Source of the DNA: Mucilaginibacter ginsenosidivorans
GTDB taxonomy: Bacteria > Bacteroidota > Bacteroidia > Sphingobacteriales > Sphingobacteriaceae
Direction: 5' to 3'
NCBI RefSeq assembly: GCF_007971025.1
Contig: NZ_CP042436.1
Coordinates: 2,976,001 to 3,040,000 of the forward strand
DNA: 64,000 nucleotides
Positions 1 to 8,686 of this stretch are shown piece by piece. A model generated the notes under the pieces. It saw nothing but the letters and a program-made list of their open reading frames with translations, was not told the DNA's origin and searched no databases. Position numbers and translations under genes: made by a program. Within the stretch, counting starts at the first letter, position 1, and each line of letters opens with the position of its first letter.

Positions 1-678
1 TCGCAGGCCAATGCTTTGTATGGAAAAGGGCAGTACAGCGCTGCTACGAAGGATTACAAAAAATTGATGGATGATGGGTACGCATCCGTCGCGCTTTATT
101 TTAATGCAGGGAACGCAAGCTATAAAAACGGCGACATCGCTTCGGCTATACTTTACTATGAAAAGGCGCACAAACTTTCACCCGGCGACGACGATATTAA
201 TTTCAACCTGAAATACGCCAATTTGAAAACCGCAGATAAAGTGGATGCCGCCCCGGAATTCTTTTTAAGCAGGTGGTGGAAGGGGCTGATCTTAAGTGTC
301 CCATTAAGCACATTATCCGTGCTGAGCATTATTTTTGTACTGACCGGAGCAGCAGCCTTGACACTTTATTTCTTTGCAGAAGTAGTAATACTTAAAAAAA
401 CGGCCTTCTATTTCGCTATCGCCCTGTTCTTTTTGGGCGTCTTTGCCATTTTCATCGCAGGCAGCCAGGCCAGCTATTTCGACAATCATCGTCAAGCTAT
501 CGTATTCACCAGTTCGGTTAACGTAAAAAGTGGTCCAGTAGAACGGTCAGGAACCTTATTTGTACTGCATGACGGCACCAAGGTGGATGTTCTCGACAAT
601 AGCGGCGGCTGGGTAAAAATAAGACTGGCCAATGGCAGCGAAGGCTGGATACAGCAGTCTGATATCAAAGAAATTTAA
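1..678 (+). CDS. batE: BatE-like TPR/SH3 membrane protein (5' partial)
   Basis: Reading frame 1 is open from the first base, so the gene starts upstream of the window and only its last 225 codons are seen. The visible part begins inside tetratricopeptide repeats (roughly residues 1-65, with the pattern ALYFNAGNASYKNGDIASAI), followed by two hydrophobic segments (about residues 100-125 and 133-155) and a C-terminal bacterial SH3-like domain with the typical 'NVKSGP ... GGWVKIRLANGSEGWI' pattern. This TPR - membrane - SH3 order is that of BatE, the last gene of the Bacteroides aerotolerance operon batABCDE, a membrane complex with an uncertain role in stress tolerance. The name rests on architecture; the bat neighbours would lie off the left edge. 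Any Bacteroidota TPR/SH3 protein is the alternative. Confidence 0.75.
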   Translation, partial: SQANALYGKGQYSAATKDYKKLMDDGYASVALYFNAGNASYKNGDIASAILYYEKAHKLSPGDDDINFNLKYANLKTADKVDAAPEFFLSRWWKGLILSVPLSTLSVLSIIFVLTGAAALTLYFFAEVVILKKTAFYFAIALFFLGVFAIFIAGSQASYFDNHRQAIVFTSSVNVKSGPVERSGTLFVLHDGTKVDVLDNSGGWVKIRLANGSEGWIQQSDIKEI

Positions 679-803
679 TATGGGCCGATGAGCTTGCCAT
701 TCAGTAAAGATCTGTCGTAAAACGCCCTGTGATATGCCGCATTTGCACATTTGATTATGCCTGATGGCGGGCTACTTTTACTTTCTATAATTTGATAACC
801 ATC

Positions 804-1115
804 ATGAAAATTGTAAGGGTAATTTATACTACCACCGCTGAATTTGCACCGACAAACCAGGAAAATATCAGGGCCATTGCGGATGAGGTGAAAGCACTTG
901 ACCATCCCGGCATCCGTTACAGCACCTATCTGCTGCGCGATGGAAAAACATTTATGCACCTGGATCATTTCGACAGCGAAGAATCACACCAGCTTTTAAC
1001 GGAACTTGAATCCTTTAAAAAGTTTGATGAGGAACTTTGGGCCAGCGGATTAGAAGTTGAGCCCAAGTTGGAGATACTCACCATGGTGGCATCTTCGGCC
1101 AGTATTTTTAGTTAA
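804..1115 (+). CDS. Small conserved protein, ABM/dimeric alpha-beta barrel-like
   Basis: A 103-residue soluble protein without signal peptide. I start it at the ATG of MKIVRVIYTT rather than at the TTG four codons earlier. The second half (HLDHFDSEESHQLLTELESF followed by KKFDEEL and a final beta strand) has the length and alternating strand-helix pattern of small ferredoxin-like dimeric alpha-beta barrel proteins such as the antibiotic-biosynthesis-monooxygenase group. That is a fold-level guess and no catalytic residue can be pointed to. It stands alone between batE and a convergent lipoprotein gene, and ends in a strong terminator whose left arm lies inside the coding region. Confidence 0.7.
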   Translation: MKIVRVIYTTTAEFAPTNQENIRAIADEVKALDHPGIRYSTYLLRDGKTFMHLDHFDSEESHQLLTELESFKKFDEELWASGLEVEPKLEILTMVASSASIFS

Positions 1116-1137
1116 TAATACTGGCCGGTATTTTTTT
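1097..1137 (+). terminator. Intrinsic terminator overlapping the end of the 804-1115 gene
   Basis: A perfect 10-bp inverted repeat (GGCCAGTATT at 1097-1106, AATACTGGCC at 1117-1126) with a 10-base loop is followed by TATTTTTTT at 1129-1137. The left arm encodes the last residues of the preceding protein and the stop codon sits in the loop. Confidence 0.85.
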
Positions 1138-1157
1138 GACAAAACCTGCTTTTTACA

Positions 1158-1880
1158 TTATTTTAACCCAAGTACCTGGGTCAATATCGGCTGTTTCATA
1201 GTGGCCACATAGATCACATTATGCCCCGCATTATTTACATGAATGCCATCCCCGGCCGAGTAAACGCTTTTGATCGAATAGTCAGGGTTGCTCAGGTCGT
1301 CCAGCGAATCATCCACATGGATAGTGTAGGTGCTGATGATCTTATCGTCCAAAGTCTTCAGGCGCATCCGCTGGTCGGCAGTTGCAAAGTTGCGCGGCTG
1401 TGTACCTCCGATGATATATTGCACTTTTGCCGAATCTAGCGTATGAGCCATTTTTGCATAGTTGTTCATGATCTCGTCATCCGAATAATTGTCAGCAATA
1501 TCGTTTGTTGGAAACGCGATGATCACCAGCGCAGGTTTGTACGACAGCGCCTTTGTAATATTCCTTGCTGTGTCCGGATCGGGCCTTGAGGCAACATGAT
1601 AGCCTGTAGGCATCGCCTGGTAAGTTACATAGCCGGGCGCGGCGAGATTTATCACGTTGGCTTTTGTGCCGCCCTTGTTGATGGTTGCGGTCATTCTTTT
1701 TGCCCAAGATGAATCGATAGGCGAGGCGCCATCTCCAACGGCGGTGGACGATCCGAGGATCACTATGGTAGGTGTAATCTGGGGTTGGGGATCTGGATTC
1801 TGAGGATCAACAGGAGTGTTTTTCTTACAGCCTGCGCAGCATATCGCTAATGACAACAGGCTTAGCTTCAATAACTTCAT
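1158..1880 (-). CDS. SGNH/GDSL-type hydrolase lipoprotein
   Basis: A 240-residue protein with a lipoprotein signal (MKLLKLSLLSLAICCAGC, lipobox cysteine at 18) and then a Pro/Asp-rich linker, so it is expected to be anchored in an envelope membrane. The rest is an SGNH hydrolase: block I with the nucleophile serine in VILGSSTAVGDG (near residue 45), an Asn in block III (AFPTNDIAD), and the block V Asp/His pair in GDGIHVNNAGH near the C-terminus. Such enzymes are esterases or lipases, often deacetylating carbohydrates; the substrate cannot be told here. It is monocistronic and divergent from the 2129-3619 gene. Confidence 0.88.
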   Translation of the reverse strand: MKLLKLSLLSLAICCAGCKKNTPVDPQNPDPQPQITPTIVILGSSTAVGDGASPIDSSWAKRMTATINKGGTKANVINLAAPGYVTYQAMPTGYHVASRPDPDTARNITKALSYKPALVIIAFPTNDIADNYSDDEIMNNYAKMAHTLDSAKVQYIIGGTQPRNFATADQRMRLKTLDDKIISTYTIHVDDSLDDLSNPDYSIKSVYSAGDGIHVNNAGHNVIYVATMKQPILTQVLGLK

Positions 1881-2128
1881 TTCTTACTTGTCTAAATTCA
1901 TAGGTGATGTCCGTGTAATACCGACACCCTGAGAATTACAAGTTTGGTAAACCATTTGTTTTAATTTTTTTAATTTGTATTTAATAAATTGTAGTTTATC
2001 GTAATATTTTACACCTCAGCGCATTACATCGGTATTTCATTTTTTGAACTGTTATTCCGGGAAAAAGTCTTATTTTTATGCTGTCTTTCCCGTTTATCTT
2101 AGTCAGCGCACTATCCATCTATAAGTGT

Positions 2129-3619
2129 ATGAGTATCATCCATAATAAAGATCTTGGAACAAAACAAAAAGCCCTTGCCATCAATCTCGATCCATCTATT
2201 TACGGCTCGTTTGCCGAAATAGGCGCCGGCCAGGATGTAGCGGCCAACTTCTTTAAGGCGGGCGGTTCTTCGGGCACCATAGCTAAAACGATGTCGGCCT
2301 ACGATATGGTGGTGTCAGATGCTATTTACGGTGCGCAGAAAGTACGGCGCTATGTGAGCGAGCAGCGCCTGATGGCAATGCTCGAACACGAATACAGCCT
2401 GCTTATCGAGCGACTGGCGGTACAACGGGGCGAAAACACAACTTTTTTTGCTTTTGCCGATACGGTTTCGGCGCTTAATTACCACCGGACAAACGATGCA
2501 CACGGCTGGATGGGCGTGCGTTTTCAGCTGGAGCCAAACGGGCCGTTCAACGATGTTATCTTGCATGTCAAGTTGCTGGATACCGATAATAACCTGCAGC
2601 AGCAAACGGTAGGCATACTTGGGGTTAACCTGTTGTACGCCTGCTTCTATTATCACGGCAACCCGCTTATTTTCCTGCTTTCGCTAATGGACGATATGCC
2701 CCGCGATCGTATCCAGATAGATATGATCCGTTTCGACGGGCCGGGCTTTGACAAAGTTGATAACCGGCTGATGAGCCTTCACCTGGTTAAATACGGTTTT
2801 TCGGATGCTGCCCTGTTTGGTCCCGACGGCCAAAATCTGCAGCCATCGGAGGCCTTATATAAAAAGCACATCGTGATGATACGCGGGCGGTTCCGTCCCA
2901 TTATCAACGTGCACCTGGATATGCTTAACAATGGCGTGAAGCAGTTTTTGCAGGAACCTGATGTGGATAAGGATAACGTTGTTGTTATTACTGAGCTTAC
3001 ATTACAGGCGCTGAAAGAACGGGATGCCGACCAAAGCGCGGAGATAGATGAAAAAGATTTCCTCGACCGCGTGGATATCCTTTGCTCGCTGGGCCAAACC
3101 GTAATGATCTCGAATTTTCACGAGTATTATAAACTCGTTGCTTTTCTTTCAAAGATCACCAAACTGAAAATGGGTGTGGTACTGGGGTATCCCAACCTGG
3201 AATATATTTTCTCCGAAGCTCATTACCAGGATCTTCCCGGCGGCATCCTCGAGTCGTTCGCCACATTGTTCAGCCGTAAAGTTAAGCTGTTCGTTTATCC
3301 TACGTTTAAGGATGGAACCATCTATAATTGCCTGCGCTTCTATCCGCCTCCACACCTGATCGATCTTTACCGCTATTTGATAGCAAATAATAAGATTGAG
3401 GATATTCGCCATTATAACGAAAAGAACCTTCATGTACAAACCGACAAGGTATTGCAGATGATAAAACATGGCGAAGCAGGATGGGAGGAATATGTACCTG
3501 CCGAAGTTGCCGCGATGATAAAAGGCCGTTCGTTGTTTGGTTATGCCGCGCCGGGTGCGCCCGCCAAAACGGATACTGCCGCTACTGACAGCGCCGGAAC
3601 AGTGGTTGACACCGCCTGA
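2129..3619 (+). CDS. Conserved protein of unknown function (496 aa)
   Basis: I do not recognise a characterised family. The frame is open from 2078, but the ATG at 2129 ([20 protein letters not shown]) is preferred because the extra upstream codons look like a spurious hydrophobic tail. The protein is soluble, without signal peptide or membrane segment. Its N-terminal 80 residues are the most motif-like part ([20 protein letters not shown], then [17 protein letters not shown]), and it has a short Ala/Thr/Asp-rich C-terminal tail. A central segment ([13 protein letters not shown]) looks like an alpha/beta core. It has no operon partner: a divergent hydrolase lies upstream and the ribokinase gene starts 95 bases downstream. 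Confidence 0.85.
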   Translation: MSIIHNKDLGTKQKALAINLDPSIYGSFAEIGAGQDVAANFFKAGGSSGTIAKTMSAYDMVVSDAIYGAQKVRRYVSEQRLMAMLEHEYSLLIERLAVQRGENTTFFAFADTVSALNYHRTNDAHGWMGVRFQLEPNGPFNDVILHVKLLDTDNNLQQQTVGILGVNLLYACFYYHGNPLIFLLSLMDDMPRDRIQIDMIRFDGPGFDKVDNRLMSLHLVKYGFSDAALFGPDGQNLQPSEALYKKHIVMIRGRFRPIINVHLDMLNNGVKQFLQEPDVDKDNVVVITELTLQALKERDADQSAEIDEKDFLDRVDILCSLGQTVMISNFHEYYKLVAFLSKITKLKMGVVLGYPNLEYIFSEAHYQDLPGGILESFATLFSRKVKLFVYPTFKDGTIYNCLRFYPPPHLIDLYRYLIANNKIEDIRHYNEKNLHVQTDKVLQMIKHGEAGWEEYVPAEVAAMIKGRSLFGYAAPGAPAKTDTAATDSAGTVVDTA

Positions 3620-3714
3620 AACGTCCTTTTTATTTTCCACATATTTATTTTATATCTTTAGTCAAACCCGGGGGTAACTGCCCGGCGGTGTCTTCGCACA
3701 CAGAACCTAAGATT

Positions 3715-4638
3715 ATGAGATCATCCATCCTTGTGGTTGGCAGCACCAATACTGATATGGTGGTGAAAGCCGGCCGATTACCCGCGCCGGGCGAAACCGT
3801 AATAGGCGGCACTTTTTTTATGGCCCAGGGCGGTAAAGGCGCCAACCAGGCGGTGGCTGCTCAGCGACTCGGTGGATAGGTCACGTTCGTTTTCAAAACA
3901 GGCAATGATATTTTTGGCGAGCGGTCGGTACAATTGTTCAGGCAGGAGGGGATTAATATTGACCACCGTGTAATTGACGCGGAGCTTGCTTCGGGCGTAG
4001 CGCTTATCACCGTTGATAAGAATGCGGAAAACTGCATTGCCGTGGCTTCCGGCGCAAATGGTTCGTTAACGCCTGCCGATATACCCCCGGTAGCCAGGTT
4101 GGTGGAAGCCGCATCGGTTGTTTTAACGCAGCTGGAGATACCCATTGAAACCGTAAGTTATGTGGCTGAACTTGCCGCTGCACGTTCACGTACCCTCATC
4201 CTCAACCCGGCACCGGCTTGCGCCTTGCCCGAAACATTGCTTAAGCATGTATCGGTTATTACTCCCAATGAAAAAGAGGCTGAAGTACTATCGGGCGTAA
4301 GTATTACCGACGATAAAAGCGTAAGGGAGGCAGCCTCGGTCATTCGCGCAAAGGGCGTAAATACAGTTATTGTTACACTGGGTTCGCGCGGCGCGTTTAT
4401 CAGTGGCCCGGGTATAGAAAAATTTATTGCCGCACCCAAAGTGGAGGCAGTAGACACGACAGCGGCCGGTGATGTGTTCAACGGCGCACTGGCTGTGGCG
4501 CTGTCAGAAGGAAAAGTTTTGGAAGATGCTGCACGCTTTGCCTGTAAGGCTGCTGCAATAAGTGTAACCCGGTTGGGTGCCCAACCCGCAGCGCCTTACC
4601 GGAAAGAAATAGAAGATATGCAATTTAAACTATCATAA
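3715..4638 (+). pseudogene. rbsK: Ribokinase (PfkB family) interrupted by an in-frame TAG
   Basis: Reading straight through gives 307 residues, the normal ribokinase length. It opens with [20 protein letters not shown], carries the first PfkB signature ([16 protein letters not shown]) and the second with the anion hole and catalytic Asp (DTTAAGDVFNGAL). A TAG at 3877-3879 follows the first signature at codon 55; the next codons continue without frame change as VTFVFKTGNDIFGE, exactly the family's continuation. One base change (for example AAG or GAG to TAG) explains it. Either the gene is inactivated or the base is a sequencing error. It lies 8 bases upstream of a sugar permease gene, suggesting a ribose/nucleoside salvage pair in which phosphorylation to ribose-5-phosphate may be lost. 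Confidence 0.85.
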
Positions 4639-4646
4639 TTTAAGCT

Positions 4647-5645
4647 ATGTTCATTGTTCATACTTACCCGCTTGCAGTGGCGCTTTGTATCGTCACCATG
4701 CTATGCTGGGGTTCCTGGGCCAATACGCAAAAATTGGCCGGCAAAACACTGAGGTTCGAGCTTTTTTATTGGGATTATGTGCTGGGCATTTTATTGTTCT
4801 CGCTTATCTCGGCGTTTACCCTTGGCAGCTTTGGCAGCGAGGGCAGGGGATTTATCACCGACCTGCGGCAGGCCTCTTCTTCAAACCTGGTAAGCGCGTT
4901 TATAGGCGGGGTGGTTTTCAACGTGGCTAATATTTTATTTTCAGCCGCTATAGCCATAGCCGGCATGGCCGTGGCCTTCCCGGTAGGCATCGGCCTGGCA
5001 CTCATTCTGGGCGTTCTGCTTAACTATTTTGTCGCGCAAAAAGGAGACCCGGTTTTTCTTTTCGCGGGCGTTGCATTTATCACACTGGCGATTTTGCTTA
5101 ATGCCATGGCCTACATGCGATCTGGTGGCAACAAAAAGGCGTCGGCTAAAGGAATCATCCTGTCGCTTATTGCCGGTTTACTTATGTCGTTCTTTTACAG
5201 GTTTATAGCAAGGGCCATGGACCTGGATGATCTTGTTCACCCCGCAGCAGGTAAAATGACACCGTATACGGCGGTGTTTATATTTTCGGTTGGGATATTC
5301 ATATCCAACTTTCTGTTCAATACCTTATTGATGCGTAAACCGATAGACGGGTCGTCTGTCACATACCGGCAATATTTTGCCAACCGTTTACCTATACATT
5401 TAGCCGGAATTTTGGGCGGCCTTATCTGGGGCATCGGCAATTCCCTTAACCTGGTAGCCGCGGGCAAGGCTGGTCCTGCTATTTCTTACGGGTTAGGGCA
5501 GGGGGCCACACTGGTAGCTGCATTCTGGGGCGTATTTATCTGGAAGGAATTTGCCAAAGCGCCGAAAGGAGTAGGCGTTTTGCTTTCATGTATGTTCCTG
5601 TTCTTTATCGTGGGTTTGGGGTGTATCATTTATTCGGGGGTGTAA
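4647..5645 (+). CDS. Ten-helix DMT-superfamily sugar/nucleoside permease
   Basis: A 332-residue, strongly hydrophobic protein with about ten predicted membrane helices. The N-terminal pattern MLCWGSWANTQKLAGKTLRF and GMAVAFPVGIGLALILGVLL are features I associate with GRP/ureide-permease-like members of the drug/metabolite transporter superfamily found across Bacteroidota. The gene starts 8 bases after the ribokinase stop on the same strand, so ribose or another pentose/nucleoside is the likely cargo. The substrate is inferred from the neighbour only. The frame is intact although the ribokinase is interrupted. Confidence 0.8.
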   Translation: MFIVHTYPLAVALCIVTMLCWGSWANTQKLAGKTLRFELFYWDYVLGILLFSLISAFTLGSFGSEGRGFITDLRQASSSNLVSAFIGGVVFNVANILFSAAIAIAGMAVAFPVGIGLALILGVLLNYFVAQKGDPVFLFAGVAFITLAILLNAMAYMRSGGNKKASAKGIILSLIAGLLMSFFYRFIARAMDLDDLVHPAAGKMTPYTAVFIFSVGIFISNFLFNTLLMRKPIDGSSVTYRQYFANRLPIHLAGILGGLIWGIGNSLNLVAAGKAGPAISYGLGQGATLVAAFWGVFIWKEFAKAPKGVGVLLSCMFLFFIVGLGCIIYSGV

Positions 5646-5678
5646 CGCGAATAAATGATACGATAATACAAAAGGATT

Positions 5679-6431
5679 TCAATGTTGAATAAATCCAACA
5701 TTGATCGAATTGATCGAACGCGCATTTCTTCTGAATACCCCTATCCCGTTGCTGCTGCCTCCGGTGTTGGTATTACCTTCAATGGTTGTCATTAAACCGT
5801 TGACTACTTTTTCAACTATGCCGGTATGTCCATGCCCGCCGCCGGTGGAAATAATGAATATTTGTCCCGGAAGTACAAGCGATGGGTTATCAACGGCGTC
5901 ATCATGCAATATTTTAGTACCCGTTGTGTTTTCCCATTCGTTAAGTACTCCACCTGTCTTGAACATCGGATTCGCGATGTCTAAGCTTTGACTGGCTTCT
6001 TTAAAACATGAATAAACGAATGCCATGCACCACGAAAAGCCGGGGCCGAGGCCGACATTTGCGAGGTAGGCGTTAACCTCCGGACCGCTGTTACTCCCTA
6101 ATGGGTTTTCCATTACCCCAACATGGCTGCCGGCAACCCTCAAGACCTCGGTTAACAGGGGATTAGGCGCGTTTAAAACTGGTGGTACTGTGGCCCTGCC
6201 AAACAGCGACGACCAGGTGGCGGGCCCGATAACACCGTCGACGGTAAGCGGGTTGCCATTGGCATCAGGAAACCGGGTTTGAAATAGTTCAACGGCATTG
6301 AAGGTGTCGTCGCCAAAACCTCCGTCAACTCCTATAGGGCCGCAGCCCATGGCGTTCAATTGTTGCTGCACAGCCCGGACAATGTCGGCGTGCGTGCTGT
6401 TTCTTTTGATGCTAAATCCTGGGTAATTCAT
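5679..6431 (-). CDS. Peptidoglycan-binding/CHAP-domain amidase-like protein
   Basis: A 250-residue protein with two domains. Residues about 10-80 form a PG_binding_1 repeat (ADIVRAVQQQLNAMG, DGGFGDDTFNAVELFQ, VDGVIGPATWSSLFG). Residues about 95-250 resemble a CHAP amidohydrolase, with a Cys in GFSWCMAFVYSCF and a His in GGGHGHTGIVEKV as the expected catalytic pair, then an Asn in EGNTN. Such proteins hydrolyse peptidoglycan; the layout resembles phage endolysins and secreted autolysins. No signal peptide is visible, and no holin or phage gene is nearby. Its substrate bond is not deducible. Confidence 0.82.
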   Translation of the reverse strand: MNYPGFSIKRNSTHADIVRAVQQQLNAMGCGPIGVDGGFGDDTFNAVELFQTRFPDANGNPLTVDGVIGPATWSSLFGRATVPPVLNAPNPLLTEVLRVAGSHVGVMENPLGSNSGPEVNAYLANVGLGPGFSWCMAFVYSCFKEASQSLDIANPMFKTGGVLNEWENTTGTKILHDDAVDNPSLVLPGQIFIISTGGGHGHTGIVEKVVNGLMTTIEGNTNTGGSSNGIGVFRRNARSINSINVGFIQH

Positions 6432-6461
6432 GGGGGTGTTTTAATGATGAGATTTAATAAC

Positions 6462-6492
6462 TAAATCTACGGCTTACCCCGCCAGTTGTCAA
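6462..6492 (-). promoter_or_regulatory. Possible Bacteroidota-type promoter of the CHAP gene
   Basis: On the minus strand TTG (6490-6492), 20 bases, then TAGATTTA (6462-6469; one mismatch to TAnnTTTG) lie about 30 bases before the start codon of the peptidoglycan-binding protein. The spacing fits the primary sigma factor consensus of the phylum, but the -7 box is imperfect. Confidence 0.4.
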
Positions 6493-6564
6493 CCCGTAAA
6501 AACACCTTTTTTAGCGCCTGCAACTACGTAAAACTACTGAATTTGAATGATTTTTAAAGTTGCC

Positions 6565-7251
6565 TTAAGCTATCTGCACGTCCTCAAGCACTTTGCCGCT
6601 TTCACACTTGATAATACGCGACGGAAAAGTGCGAATGATGTGATAATCGTGCGTGGCAACAAGCACGGCGGTGCTTGATGATTGGCTGATCTGTTTTAGC
6701 AGCAAAATTATCTCTTCAGAAGTTTCCGGATCAAGGTTTCCGGTAGGTTCGTCAGCAAGAATGATCTCGGGATCGTTAATAAGTGCACGGGCTATTACAA
6801 CGCGCTGTTGTTCGCCGCCTGACAGCTCGTGCGGCATCTTTTTCAATTTGGAACGAAGTCCCACTTTTTCCAGTACGTCAAGGGTACGTTCGGCTATCAA
6901 TTTTTTATCCTTCCAGCCGGTTGCCTGCATAACAAATTGCAGGTTTTCTTCCACGGTACGGTCGGTAAGCAGTTGAAAATCCTGGAAAACAATACCCAGT
7001 TTCCGGCGCAGGAACGGAATGTCTTTTGTGCTCAGGGTTTTAAGCTCGTACCCGCATACGTGTCCGTTGCCGTCGGCAGCCATCAGGTCGCCGTAGATCA
7101 CTTTAAGCAAGCTGCTTTTACCCGAACCAGTCGCGCCTATCAGCCAAACAAAATCGCCCTTATCAATATGCAGGTTCACATTGGTTAACACCAGGTGTTT
7201 CTGCTGATAGATATTTACACCACTAAGTTTTATAATTGAATTTCCGATCAT
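6565..7251 (-). CDS. ftsE: Cell-division ABC transporter ATPase FtsE
   Basis: A 228-residue ABC ATPase with Walker A (GATGSGKSS, near residue 40), Q-loop (VFQDFQLL), signature LSGGEQQRVVIARAL, Walker B (ILADEPTGNLDPE) and H-loop His (ATHDYHII). Length and the N-terminus (IIKLSGVNIYQQ) fit FtsE, which works with the permease FtsX to control peptidoglycan hydrolases at the septum. No ftsX lies beside it here; in many Bacteroidota the two are separated. The gene is 3 bases downstream of the small 7255-7458 gene and probably co-transcribed. A LolD/MacB-type ATPase is the alternative. Confidence 0.82.
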   Translation of the reverse strand: MIGNSIIKLSGVNIYQQKHLVLTNVNLHIDKGDFVWLIGATGSGKSSLLKVIYGDLMAADGNGHVCGYELKTLSTKDIPFLRRKLGIVFQDFQLLTDRTVEENLQFVMQATGWKDKKLIAERTLDVLEKVGLRSKLKKMPHELSGGEQQRVVIARALINDPEIILADEPTGNLDPETSEEIILLLKQISQSSSTAVLVATHDYHIIRTFPSRIIKCESGKVLEDVQIA

Positions 7252-7254
7252 TTG

Positions 7255-7458
7255 CTATAGTTCTAATTTCAGGATCTGACCGAATGGCAGATCCTTTACA
7301 ATATTCATAATATACGCTGCCTGGCTGCCCAGACCCACTTTGTCCAGCGATTTTTCCGGCCTGTCAACCCTGAAATAGGCAAGCAAGGTAAACTGGTCGT
7401 CGCGCAGTTGCACATAATCCGGTATTTTGGCAACGCCCTTTACTTTGATAATATACAT
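7255..7458 (-). CDS. Small conserved protein upstream of ftsE
   Basis: A 67-residue protein (starts MYIIKVKGVAKIPDYVQLRD) without signal or membrane segment, rich in beta-strand-like stretches. Only 3 bases separate it from ftsE, so the two are almost certainly one transcript. I know no function. The tight coupling suggests either a role in the same envelope process or a conserved Bacteroidota gene pair. Confidence 0.75.
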   Translation of the reverse strand: MYIIKVKGVAKIPDYVQLRDDQFTLLAYFRVDRPEKSLDKVGLGSQAAYIMNIVKDLPFGQILKLEL

Positions 7459-7461
7459 TTT

Positions 7462-7538
7462 AGCTGAAAGCTGAAAGCATAAGGCTCAAAGCTTTTATGA
7501 TACATTAGTTTTCTGCTTTTCGCTTTAAGCTTTCTGCT
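7462..7538. repeat. Imperfect inverted repeat of short words between 7458 and 7560
   Basis: Arm 7462-7485 (AGCTGAAAGCTGAAAGCATA and four more bases) pairs with arm 7515-7538; 19 of 24 positions are complementary. Each arm is itself a string of near copies of the word GAAAGC / GCTTT. It fills the spacer between two minus-strand genes. Confidence 0.7.
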
Positions 7539-7559
7539 CTTTCCAAAGGTATTGTTATT

Positions 7560-8585
7560 TTAAAGCTTTGTCAAGAAATCCATTGTATCCACGCCGTCGG
7601 CGTAATCCCATAGGGCAGGCTGCTGGCTTTGCCCTAAGTCAACCACCTGGTTATTCACATCTAAACGCGCCGTGCTAACAATACATTGTATGTTTTCGCT
7701 TTGTTGTTGCAATAATTCCTGAACCGAGTCAATGCTATCATAATTTTCATAAAATAGCACGGCCAGCGGCGATGCCATGGCTTTATCTTCCTTCAATAAT
7801 AAAAAGCCGTTATCAAAATGCTGGTCCCTGTTTACCAGGTAGATCGATTTATTATAATCGTAGTTGTTATTGTATTTATGATGATCGATAATGGCTTTAT
7901 AAGGCTCTATTGCCTCGAAAAATGGGACAATGTCGTACCCTGGCGGCACAAAAAGTTTGGAAACATTACGACAACCCAGGCCATAGTAATCAAAAATATC
8001 GCGGCCCAGGGCAAATAATTGATCCTTCGTTTCATCTCCGGTCAGTACCGCTACGCTGTTCCGGTTTTTACGGATAACATTGGGCACCTTGCTAAAATAG
8101 TAGTCAAAGTAACGCGAGGTATTGTTGCTGCCGGTAGCTATTACGGCGTCAAAGCTGGTCAATCTTTCTATAAATGTGTATTTATCGCCCAAGGCCGGCT
8201 CGATAAGCGCTAATCTTTTTAACACCTCTTTTATCAACCTGTTGTCCTGCGACGATGATTTGATGAGAGCATGATTGCCAGATATCAGTACACATAATAC
8301 ATCGTGAAAACCAACAAGGGGAATGTTGCCTGCAAGCACCAATCCCACCTGTTTATTGACCCCCATACGCTCTATTGGATACCTGTTCAGCCATGTTAGC
8401 AGATCTTCTTTGTTTAGCATTCGGCCTACGGCCTTTACGGCTTTCTCCACGCTATCCGCTGTAAACCAGGCGTTATAGTAATGTTCATCACGAATTATAG
8501 CAGATAGTTCATCGTCGGGGCAACTTAATTGCGTTCCTAACGTAGAAAATACATCTGCTAAGTAGGGTATTTCAAATTTTGACAT
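7560..8585 (-). CDS. LuxC-like acyl-CoA reductase
   Basis: A 341-residue soluble protein resembling the acyl-CoA reductase (LuxC) family of the aldehyde-dehydrogenase fold. It has the NAD(P)-binding-like stretch GLVLAGNIPLVGFHDVLCVL, the SGNHALIKSSS segment, VIATGSNNTSRYFDYYF, and a catalytic-type Cys in GLGCRNVSKLFVP. Such enzymes reduce activated fatty acyl groups to aldehydes; in Bacteroidota this variant is widespread and its real substrate is unsettled. The divergent ferredoxin gene 101 bases away is a recurrent neighbour, but a functional link is only suggested by context. Confidence 0.82.
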   Translation of the reverse strand: MSKFEIPYLADVFSTLGTQLSCPDDELSAIIRDEHYYNAWFTADSVEKAVKAVGRMLNKEDLLTWLNRYPIERMGVNKQVGLVLAGNIPLVGFHDVLCVLISGNHALIKSSSQDNRLIKEVLKRLALIEPALGDKYTFIERLTSFDAVIATGSNNTSRYFDYYFSKVPNVIRKNRNSVAVLTGDETKDQLFALGRDIFDYYGLGCRNVSKLFVPPGYDIVPFFEAIEPYKAIIDHHKYNNNYDYNKSIYLVNRDQHFDNGFLLLKEDKAMASPLAVLFYENYDSIDSVQELLQQQSENIQCIVSTARLDVNNQVVDLGQSQQPALWDYADGVDTMDFLTKL

Positions 8586-8625
8586 AGAAATGGTGGGTAA
8601 TTAAACCCTCAAACTGTTTTTTTGT

Positions 8626-8633
8626 TATATTTG
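8626..8633 (+). promoter_or_regulatory. Candidate -7 box of the ferredoxin gene
   Basis: TATATTTG is an exact match to TAnnTTTG and lies 53 bases before the ATG at 8687. No convincing TTG at -33 was found, so the promoter assignment is weak. Confidence 0.35.
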
Positions 8634-8686
8634 CATGCTATTTTAGCAAGGCAAAGGTATATCAGATTATAAGATATTAAGAAAAT

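Noticed and set aside
3149..3640. 163-codon minus-strand frame
   Set aside because: Antisense to the 2129-3619 gene and without protein-like features.
3934..4638. Second half of ribokinase as an independent gene
   Set aside because: It begins in the middle of the sugar-kinase fold and lacks the substrate-binding N-terminus.
5681..5702. Hairpin AATGTTG/CAACATT as a terminator
   Set aside because: It is inside the last codons of the CHAP-like gene and has no T run.
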